Source: JABHGY01 sp964525185 (GTDB taxonomy: Bacteria; Fidelibacterota; Marinisomatia; Marinisomatales; UBA1611). Taken from it: 64,000 nucleotides of DNA. Of the stretch, positions 9,701 to 16,002 are shown piece after piece (the stretch's first letter is position 1; the number at the start of each line of letters is the position of its first letter). The notes under the pieces were generated by a model that ran no database searches, was not told the origin of the DNA, and worked only from the letters and a program-made list of their open reading frames with translations. The stretch is taken from the NCBI GenBank assembly GCA_964525185.1, contig CAZGFQ010000003.1, positions 29,862 to 93,861 on the forward strand, in the 5' to 3' direction. A program made the translations under genes and the position numbers.

Positions 9701-10313
9701 TGAATTGCCTGGACCGACTGGCCCATCACCTATGATAGCTGGGTTTTGGGATGATTTACAATTAACAAACGGTGGTCGAGTTTATACGTATTATGATCAA
9801 GCAAATCATCAATATATTGTACAATGGTCGCAGGTAAGAACATATCAAAATAATTCTACAAATACCTTTCAAATCATTTTAAGAGATCCTGCATATTATT
9901 TTGGCCCAACAGGGGATGGGGAAATATTAATTCAATACAAAGAATTTAATAATACATCCTATGGTAGCTATGGCTGGGGGCAAACACATGGTAATTATGC
10001 AACAGTTGGAATTGAAGATCATACCATGACGGTAGGATTAACGTATACATGGAATGATACCTATCCGACAGCATCTATGGAATTAGGAGATGAAACAGCT
10101 ATTCTTATTACAACACGTGGAAGTGAAGTTCGTATGTTTGGCGATTTGAATATGGATGAAGTTATTAATCTTTTTGATATCCTCGGCCTTGTTGACTATA
10201 TCTTAGGTACAGGTGCACCCATAAACCCATATCTAGGAGATATCAACCAAGATGGTATGATAAATGTTCTAGATATGCTGGGACTCGTCCAAATTGTAAT
10301 GGGTTGGCAATAA
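6723..10313 (+). CDS. Secreted gingipain-like (C25) peptidase with C-terminal dockerin
   Basis: 1196 residues with an N-terminal signal peptide (hydrophobic to about residue 18, cleavage near TSATN). Residues about 30-210 resemble the C25 propeptide/N-terminal region. Residues about 230-570 match the C25 catalytic fold: FPEVFLGRMSF, then FFNYRGYYG (427-435), then ITCGTGSFGGD with the presumed nucleophile C461, and the closing MGDASLQMW. The position normally held by the catalytic His of the GHG motif is Tyr433, so activity is uncertain. Beta-rich Ig-like regions follow (about 575-900). A nuclear-type beta-sandwich domain with SFKFYGLSYDEISICSNGW lies at about 930-1135. The last about 60 residues are two dockerin repeats (DLNMDEVINLFD and DINQDGMINVLD). 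No Por-type sorting tail is present. It starts 13 bases after pilD with an AGAGGA ribosome site. Confidence 0.85.
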   Translation: MKHIILIISILSVAITSATNIPTSKTDDGFSFLGIQNGKQTIGFENVNYSIKTIEHMGTAYQKPELGSAGSVVNEGEPYLPSVTTYYAVEPGKTFQAQIEIIDTEIIENVNVIPFHGWERDSFDPETPLARNSSLYSENQLFPTNIVQVSDPIVMRELTMVKVTITPFQYNPITQELTVIQEANITMDSEGTTDAGFRPLTRSRAFEPLYKSMVVNYEDYSRDDVPYQRPSILYVIPSNIGNLMSTIELLMDWKHRLGYEVNYVSSSNVVNNSTNLKNYIEDAYETWDNPPEFVTFFGDASGTYDIPTYYENWSGYNGEGDHPYSQLEGSDLFPEVFLGRMSFSTQSHLNTIVGKILNYEASPYMGEDWFTRACLVGDPSTSGISCVITNENINSILDINGYTDVNTIYSGSFPSQMVSGINEGISFFNYRGYYGVSGFTSSHVNSTSNGFMLPVATVITCGTGSFGGDSIVESFLRAGTASNPKGAVASIGTATTGTHTMFNNLVDMGFYYGTFIDEIETAGAALMQGKLYLAKGYPSNPNNYVSIFTHWNSLMGDASLQMWTKFPSTFNVEYESWVMSGTNYMDIHVASGPVSVSDAWVTILRDGDIFESGYTDQSGNVTLNLPSSESGEVLITVSKKNHVPYQGSFQIYDPGVSVNVVEDYITYNDDNVGQSSGNNDGLINGGETIELYIPFKNYGSEDATELNATLSSNNSQVTFISQDMTIGDLTSDQMIIPENPFIMVVEDGVSEGMDIPILVDIWDNNGGSWQGMVNLETRGNDITAHNINVLGNTYNVLESGQSSEIEIILANNGSTNATSLIGTMISPSPMIDIVDNEGSWPLIGAGSVGSNSTNTFEISVLEGTIPGTIVHLILNLESSDGYETNMVVPVQIGMPTVFDPLGPDDYGYYIYDSGDALYNLAPYYSWVEIDDRQGGPGFHLNSLTDSGNNGDDVETVTLPFSFKFYGLSYDEISICSNGWIAMGESTLESFRNYELPGPTGPSPMIAGFWDDLQLTNGGRVYTYYDQANHQYIVQWSQVRTYQNNSTNTFQIILRDPAYYFGPTGDGEILIQYKEFNNTSYGSYGWGQTHGNYATVGIEDHTMTVGLTYTWNDTYPTASMELGDETAILITTRGSEVRMFGDLNMDEVINLFDILGLVDYILGTGAPINPYLGDINQDGMINVLDMLGLVQIVMGWQ

Positions 10314-10333
10314 CTAAGTAATTAAGAATTATT

Positions 10334-11515
10334 ATGACAGCTTTTCCCTTAATCATACTTGGATTTTTATTACTCTTCTTGTTAGGAGCGGGTGTATTAG
10401 AATTCCAACTTCATCAACGTGCTGTTGCTACAATTCCATTACGTATTCATGTTAATGGAACGCGTGGCAAATCAAGTGTAACTCGGCTCATTGCGGCTGG
10501 ATTACGAGCAGGTGGTTTACGTACATTTGCAAAAACAACTGGAACAGCTCCTCGCGTGATTGATATGGAAGGAAAGGATCGGATTATTCACCGCCTTAGG
10601 TTACCATCCATTGGTGAACAGGTACGATTGATGTCTTTTTTCTCTAAAGAAAAACCAGATGCTATGGTTATGGAATGCATGGCAGTACAACCGCAATACC
10701 AATGGATCGCAGAGCATCAAATGATTCAATCACATATTGGCGTTATTACAAACACACGACCAGATCATTTAGAGGAAATGGGCCCAACAGAAAAAGATGT
10801 TGCCTTATCCTTATGTAACACAATTCCAGAAAAGGGAAGCCTCATTACAGGAGAAGTTGAAAAGTTTTCAATCCTAAAAGATGTGGCAACTTCATTAGAT
10901 ACATCTTGCAAATTGTCAAATGAATCCACTGTATCAGAAGATGAATTAAATGGTTTTAATTATTTAGAGCATCCACAAAATGTAGCTGTTGCTTTAGATG
11001 TATGTGATGCGGTAGGTATTGATAGATCAGTTGCATTAAATGGGATGCAAAATGTTCAACCTGATTTAGGTGCCTTAGTCATTTGGAAATGTGGTTTCAA
11101 TAATAAAACAATATCATTTGTGAATGGTATGGCTGCCAATGATCCTGTCTCGACTTTGCAAATTTGGAAATTTATTATTGATCGTTACCCTGCTGAAGGC
11201 GGAACATGTGTATTGTTGAATTCGCGTGAAGATCGTCCTGTTAGAACAAGACAAATGATTGAATTAACTCTTGAAGAAATAAAGCCAGACCATTTTATTG
11301 TGAGAGGGAATAAAGTAGACTCGTTACTAGATCGTTTACATCATCATTCTCTCTTGACTCAATTCCACACAATTGGACTGGATCAACCAACCCAAAAAAC
11401 AATTGATATGATAAAAACATTATCAAATGATTCATTGGTATATGCCATTGGGAATCAAGTGGGTGCAGGACAGGAAATTTTAAACCAATTAAACATGGTA
11501 CGAGTGAATGGTTGA
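10334..11515 (+). CDS. pgsB: Poly-gamma-glutamate synthase subunit PgsB/CapB
   Basis: A Mur-ligase-like ATP-dependent amide ligase of 393 residues, the usual size for PgsB/CapB. A single N-terminal membrane segment (about residues 4-22) precedes the catalytic domain. The nucleotide-binding loop is NGTRGKSS at residues 41-48. Other family marks are TTGTAPR, MVMECMAVQP and NTRPDHLEEMGPT. In known systems PgsB with PgsC polymerises glutamate through gamma-amide bonds at the inner membrane. It begins 20 bases after the C25 gene and overlaps pgsC by eight bases. No PgsA/CapA-like protein is encoded nearby. The monomer cannot be read from sequence, so glutamate is assumed from the family. Confidence 0.92.
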   Translation: MTAFPLIILGFLLLFLLGAGVLEFQLHQRAVATIPLRIHVNGTRGKSSVTRLIAAGLRAGGLRTFAKTTGTAPRVIDMEGKDRIIHRLRLPSIGEQVRLMSFFSKEKPDAMVMECMAVQPQYQWIAEHQMIQSHIGVITNTRPDHLEEMGPTEKDVALSLCNTIPEKGSLITGEVEKFSILKDVATSLDTSCKLSNESTVSEDELNGFNYLEHPQNVAVALDVCDAVGIDRSVALNGMQNVQPDLGALVIWKCGFNNKTISFVNGMAANDPVSTLQIWKFIIDRYPAEGGTCVLLNSREDRPVRTRQMIELTLEEIKPDHFIVRGNKVDSLLDRLHHHSLLTQFHTIGLDQPTQKTIDMIKTLSNDSLVYAIGNQVGAGQEILNQLNMVRVNG

Positions 11516-11951
11516 AGTGTCAATTGGATTAGGGATTGTACTTAGTCTAATTTTATCAGAATCGTTGGGCGTTACTGCAGGGGGAATCATTGTTCCTGGA
11601 TATATATCACTGTATTTGCATCAACCTTTACAAGTATTAATCACTTTCGCTGTGGCAGCAATTGTATATGGAATCATTCATTTATTAAGTAAAGTTATGT
11701 TTCTATATGGGAAAAGGCGTTTGGTATTAGCTTTAATTCTTGGTTTTTTCTTGGGCTATCTATCGAGACATTATATTTATTCACCATTCGATAATTTATC
11801 TTTTGCTGTCATTGGAAATATTATTCCTGGTCTTATAGCAAATTGGATGGATCGTCAAGGTGTTGTTCGAACATTATCAGTAGTCATCGTAACAGCCGTA
11901 CTTGTAAAATTATTGGTAATGATTATTTTTGGAGGACAACTCGTTATCTAA
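11508..11951 (+). CDS. pgsC: Poly-gamma-glutamate synthase subunit PgsC/CapC
   Basis: A 147-residue integral membrane protein with four to five hydrophobic segments, matching the size and pattern of PgsC/CapC. Family marks are LGVTAGGIIVPGYISLYL near the N-terminus and the following VAAIVYGIIHLLSK and YGKRRLVLALILGF. PgsC is the membrane partner of PgsB in the polymer synthase. ATG 11508 lies inside the end of pgsB (eight-base overlap), which indicates translational coupling. Its own end overlaps the possible TTG start of pgsW. Confidence 0.92.
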   Translation: MVEVSIGLGIVLSLILSESLGVTAGGIIVPGYISLYLHQPLQVLITFAVAAIVYGIIHLLSKVMFLYGKRRLVLALILGFFLGYLSRHYIYSPFDNLSFAVIGNIIPGLIANWMDRQGVVRTLSVVIVTAVLVKLLVMIIFGGQLVI

Positions 11952-13095
11952 TTATAAAAAACAACCATTTATTCCAATGATCCAGAGAACATCTACTTTA
12001 GTGGTGCTTGCTATTTTAAGTATTGGTTGTTTTTCATTTGCAGTTTCCAATAAAGTAATTGATGTTTCTCCGACATATGATATAAAAGTTAAAGCAGCTC
12101 AATTAATGAAAAAGGGCATGGAAGAACTCAAAAAAGCTCGAATGGAAAAAGGTGTTTTTGTCGACTTGGAGAATGACCCAAACGAAACAGGATTGGTTGG
12201 TAGTCCTTTTAGTTTAACAACGACAGATGAAGGTGATTTAGATGCCAAACTTACAACTCTAGATCCTAATTTTTCTGCTGCAATGGTTGAACTTTACGTT
12301 CGCGCTGGCCTCAAAGCTGGGGATACAGTTGCGGTCTTGTTAACAGGGTCTATGCCTGGCGGTAATATTGCTGCTCTAACAGCTTGCAAAACAATGGGAA
12401 TCACTCCCATATCAATAACATCTGTAGGTGCATCTCAATGGGGTGCTAATCACGAAGATTTTACATGGCTCGACATGGAAAAAATTCTTTTTGAAAAAGA
12501 AATTATTTCGAATCGAAGTATATCTGCTTCTATAGGGGGTAGAAATGATATGGGGCGATTATTGAGCCCAAAAGGTCGAGATTTAATTCGTGCAAATATT
12601 GCTGAGCATGAATTGCCAATTATCCATTTTAATCGTTTAAAAAATAATATTCAGGAACGACTAAACCAATTTTCATCCATTATGTCAATAAATACATATG
12701 ATGCCTTTATTAATGTTGGAGGAGGTGTTGCAAGTTTAGGAACATCTTTTAATCATAAGTTGCTTCCTCCCGGCGTGATTCATCGGAATCATATAGCAGA
12801 CATTACACGTCCAGGTGGTATTGAAGGTGTATTATCACATTTTGCAAAACAGCATGTGCCTGTTATTCATATATTAAATATTAAATCACTCACGGAATCA
12901 TTAAACCTTCCATTTGCCCCTATCCCAATTCCTGATATTGGCTCAGGTAAATTATATGCGAATGAAACATATAATCTAGTCGTCACATTTTTAGCATTTT
13001 TCGTAATAGCGGGTGCTGTTATTGGCGTTGGATTTCATAGTAAGAAAAAAATAAAGGAACATTTGTTACAGCATGAACCCGACAGTTTACTATAG
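11929..13095 (+). CDS. pgsW: Poly-gamma-glutamate system protein PgsW
   Basis: Follows pgsC directly and resembles the PgsW family (poly-gamma-glutamate system protein), found beside pgsBC in diderm bacteria that lack a typical pgsA. There is one N-terminal hydrophobic segment (about residues 22-42) and one at the C-terminus (about 352-372), with the bulk probably outside the cytoplasmic membrane. Conserved-looking stretches are LLTGSMPGGNIAAL, TSVGASQWGAN, NVGGGVASLGT and RPGGIEGVLSHF. The exact role is not established. The start is unclear: TTG 11929 gives the longest frame, but the GGAGGA at 11931 lies just downstream of it. ATG 11977 (residue 17) would place the membrane segment at the N-terminus, yet has no clear ribosome site. 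Confidence 0.8.
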   Translation: MEDNSLSNYKKQPFIPMIQRTSTLVVLAILSIGCFSFAVSNKVIDVSPTYDIKVKAAQLMKKGMEELKKARMEKGVFVDLENDPNETGLVGSPFSLTTTDEGDLDAKLTTLDPNFSAAMVELYVRAGLKAGDTVAVLLTGSMPGGNIAALTACKTMGITPISITSVGASQWGANHEDFTWLDMEKILFEKEIISNRSISASIGGRNDMGRLLSPKGRDLIRANIAEHELPIIHFNRLKNNIQERLNQFSSIMSINTYDAFINVGGGVASLGTSFNHKLLPPGVIHRNHIADITRPGGIEGVLSHFAKQHVPVIHILNIKSLTESLNLPFAPIPIPDIGSGKLYANETYNLVVTFLAFFVIAGAVIGVGFHSKKKIKEHLLQHEPDSLL

Positions 13096-13954
13096 AAAAT
13101 TTCTTATTTCAATTTTAGGTATTCTTTTTATTGGAACCTTAGATGCCAAATTGTTAAAACCTTCTGAGAATGGGGAAAAGAAGGAAATCTTAATCATAAA
13201 TAAAAAAAGACGTATATATTATCCAATTCAGAATGAAGGGTTAGTTTATTCGGTCAAAGGTCCAATTCGATTAGAGTTTATTTCGCGATATCCTGTTCTT
13301 AAAAGAAGCAAAACGAGCCATGCGTTCCAATATGAAATTGTTGTGGATAATCAGGACACAATTCAAGTAAATCATAAATATAAAATTCAAAAAAGAATTA
13401 AATCGGTTCAACACCCAAAACATCATTATACATATTCTGGGAATTATTTTATAAATATTCCGAAAGGTGAGCATCGTATTCAAATTCTTGCATCCGGGGA
13501 ATCCAAATATCCCGTTCTATCTAGAGTATTAGCCAAAGATTTTGAGCAAGTTGGAACAGAAAAACGAATTTTAATGCCAATGGTACATCAATCGGCTATT
13601 CCACTAACGATACAAGGGAAAAAATTGGATTATTATGAGTGTTCACAAGAATTACCACTTCAGATAGAATCGAATGGCCCTAAATCGATAAAAATATTAA
13701 GTAGACTTTCATTTACTGAATCAATGGGGCAAGAATCTTCGTATCGTATTCGAATTAAAAGTGGTCAAAAAGTCGTTGGTACATTCTATTTTAACACTGA
13801 ACGATCTTCTGAAACAACCATTCCAGACCATCCTGAATGGGTGCCAGGGAAATGGAGATCTTGTGAAATAAAGGTCCCAAAGGGCAAACATGTGTATACC
13901 ATTGAAATTTTAGATATAAATAAATCTATTTTGGCACGTTTTATTGAGTTTTAA
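13073..13954 (+). CDS. Unrecognised envelope protein with duplicated beta domain, in the pgs cluster
   Basis: I do not recognise this family. It has 293 residues, with an N-terminal signal peptide (YYRKFLISILGILFIGTLDA). The rest is Lys/Ile-rich, beta-strand-like and appears to consist of two related halves (about 45-150 and 175-290). Each half has a segment like IRLEFISRYPVL or IKILSRLSF, then a strand such as FQYEIVVDNQ or SSYRIRIKSGQ, and ends in a PKGEHRIQIL or PKGKHVYTIEIL element. It overlaps the end of pgsW by 23 bases and abuts the next gene, so it is probably co-translated with the synthase. A periplasmic role in polymer handling is inferred from position. The high lysine content could suit binding a polyanion, which is speculative. 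Confidence 0.75.
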   Translation: MNPTVYYRKFLISILGILFIGTLDAKLLKPSENGEKKEILIINKKRRIYYPIQNEGLVYSVKGPIRLEFISRYPVLKRSKTSHAFQYEIVVDNQDTIQVNHKYKIQKRIKSVQHPKHHYTYSGNYFINIPKGEHRIQILASGESKYPVLSRVLAKDFEQVGTEKRILMPMVHQSAIPLTIQGKKLDYYECSQELPLQIESNGPKSIKILSRLSFTESMGQESSYRIRIKSGQKVVGTFYFNTERSSETTIPDHPEWVPGKWRSCEIKVPKGKHVYTIEILDINKSILARFIEF

Positions 13955-14974
13955 ATGATCCGATTCTTATTATTTTCAGTATTAGCATCAATTTTAAGTG
14001 CTAGCACACCGCTCTATTTGACTTTTGGATTAGAAAATGGCTACGATTCAAATGTATTAAGATTATCAGAAATTGAAAAAGGGAATGCAACGCAATTCCC
14101 TAGCATGTTAGGCGGAATGGATACATTTGATTCACACATTACAAAAGGTTCATTTTCAGGGAAGAAAGAATATTATGTATTTGGTAAAGGTCTCACTTTT
14201 TCAGGGTCGGTGGGATTAACAAATTATACCCATTCTTCACCAAAGAATTATGAATCTTATCGATTAAGGGTTTCTTATAAATTAGGATCTTATAAAAAAA
14301 TTGAATATGTATTTAATCATTTAGGTCAATACTATTTACGACACTATATAGACCGGGATATTTCTTCCACACTTTTAGCTGCAGCAATTTTTACAGATAG
14401 GGACCAAAAAATCGGAATATCACATCCATTAATCAAGCGAACATGGGTCAATATATGGGCTGGATATTTGCAACGATATTATAACAATCCTTTTACGGAA
14501 TTTGATTTAGATATTTATTATGGAAGAATAAAAGTGAATCATTCCATTAGAAAATTCGGTACGATTGGACTTCAGTTTGAGCAGGGTAGAGCTTTGAATA
14601 CTACTTTTGGAGAAACGGCTGTTGCGAGTGATTTTGATCGAAGTTATAGTTATTATCAATTCTACATCCCAATGGCCAAAACAAAACGGAATCGCTGGAC
14701 AGATGGGGTTGGAATTTCTACGCGAATGGATATTCGAGCCTATGATGCTGAAAATTTGAGTGATCCATTACATGCAGGACGAAATCATTTAGATGTAAAA
14801 CTGGATGTTTGGGCGAAAAAAATATTGACAGAATCGATTACGATAAAATCTACAATTCGTTATCGATCACGAAGTACGGAGTCTCAATTTGAGTGGGTGG
14901 AATCTCTGAAGAGTTTTAATCAATGGCAATTAGCGTGCAAATTAGAATGGAATATGATTTATGATAATTATTAA
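13955..14974 (+). CDS. Probable outer-membrane beta-barrel protein in the pgs cluster
   Basis: 339 residues with a signal peptide (cleavage near SAS at about residue 17). The mature protein has alternating polar/hydrophobic strands rich in Tyr, Gly and Arg (YRLRVSYKLGSYKKIEYVF, WVNIWAGYLQRYY, QLACKLEWNMIYDNY) and ends in an aromatic residue. This is the usual look of an outer-membrane barrel. The start of the mature part, LENGYDSNVLRL, resembles the opening strand of barrels found in several polysaccharide-export or surface-assembly proteins (xYDSNV pattern). It starts directly after the stop of the preceding gene and overlaps the next by 14 bases. I infer it is a candidate outer-membrane route or anchor for the polymer made by PgsBC; no homologue is recognised with confidence. 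Confidence 0.65.
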   Translation: MIRFLLFSVLASILSASTPLYLTFGLENGYDSNVLRLSEIEKGNATQFPSMLGGMDTFDSHITKGSFSGKKEYYVFGKGLTFSGSVGLTNYTHSSPKNYESYRLRVSYKLGSYKKIEYVFNHLGQYYLRHYIDRDISSTLLAAAIFTDRDQKIGISHPLIKRTWVNIWAGYLQRYYNNPFTEFDLDIYYGRIKVNHSIRKFGTIGLQFEQGRALNTTFGETAVASDFDRSYSYYQFYIPMAKTKRNRWTDGVGISTRMDIRAYDAENLSDPLHAGRNHLDVKLDVWAKKILTESITIKSTIRYRSRSTESQFEWVESLKSFNQWQLACKLEWNMIYDNY

Positions 14975-15992
14975 AAAAAATATATTAATAGGATTAACTG
15001 GATTTATTTTCATATCGGGGTGTATGGAACCCAAAACTGAATTATTATGGGGTATTGAAACAGAAACCATTATAGAGACGGGTGGATTTTGTCGATTTGT
15101 GGATATTTATAATGATACTGCCTTTATTGCCGCAGGTCAAGCAGGGGTGCAAGTATGGGATTTACAGACAGAAGATCAGTTAGTTTCAGTCGATCAATAT
15201 TCTCCATCACAAGATTTAAGTGATATTGCTCAAGTTGAGTATGCATCATCTCTGGGTAAATTATTTGCACTTGAAAATAATAGTCGAGTCGTCATAATGG
15301 ATTTTATTAATGGAGATTCATTAGCTGTGCTTGGTGAAGAAATGAGTGAAAAAACACGTGAAATACGCATTCTAGAAAGTTCTGAATCTTATGCAATTTT
15401 AGCTGCCGATAATGATGATGGATTAAAATGGAATCAATTTAATTATTTTGCGGAATGGAATGTTTGGTCCAACGTGGCGGGTGATGAATTATCTACCCCT
15501 GGTAAACCAATGGGTTTAGATTATTTAAATGGGAATATTGCTCTGGCTGTCGATCAACAAGGTGTGGAATTGTGGACACTTGATTCTTTAGGAGCGGACC
15601 CAGTTTTTGTCAATCGATTAGATACCCCTGGGAATGCAGAAAAAGTCACATTAACTGAAACGAGTGTATTTATAGCGTGTGATGATGCAGGCGCTCGGCA
15701 CATTCCATTGGTAAATTATTCGAATGGAGCAAATAGAACGCCTCCTGATAATCCATATGTTGAAACACAATTTGCAGAAGATTTAACCGTGGACCATATT
15801 GCAATACAAGGTAATATGGCAGTTTTATCACTAGGTTCCAAAGGTATAGCCCTCTATGATATTTCTTATCCAGGTGCACCTGAACCACGAGGTATATTTG
15901 ATGTGGGCTATACATATTATTCCACATTCTGGGAAGATCAATTAGTCGTATGCACAAGGGAAGGTCTTGTCGTACTTAATATAATTCAATAA
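14961..15992 (+). CDS. LVIVD-repeat-like surface lipoprotein
   Basis: 343 residues with a lipoprotein signal peptide (KKNILIGLTGFIFISGC; lipidated Cys about residue 21). The rest consists of beta-propeller-like repeats with phrases such as DTAFIAAGQAGVQVWDL, NIALAVDQQGVELWTL, TSVFIACDDAGARHIPL and MAVLSLGSKGIALYDI, the pattern of LVIVD repeats. Such proteins are lipid-anchored, probably at the outer membrane, and their functions are mostly unknown. The gene overlaps the preceding barrel gene by 14 bases and is ten bases before the next secreted protein, so it belongs to the same transcription unit. Confidence 0.78.
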   Translation: MIIIKKNILIGLTGFIFISGCMEPKTELLWGIETETIIETGGFCRFVDIYNDTAFIAAGQAGVQVWDLQTEDQLVSVDQYSPSQDLSDIAQVEYASSLGKLFALENNSRVVIMDFINGDSLAVLGEEMSEKTREIRILESSESYAILAADNDDGLKWNQFNYFAEWNVWSNVAGDELSTPGKPMGLDYLNGNIALAVDQQGVELWTLDSLGADPVFVNRLDTPGNAEKVTLTETSVFIACDDAGARHIPLVNYSNGANRTPPDNPYVETQFAEDLTVDHIAIQGNMAVLSLGSKGIALYDISYPGAPEPRGIFDVGYTYYSTFWEDQLVVCTREGLVVLNIIQ

Positions 15993-16002
15993 GAAAGATA
16001 CA

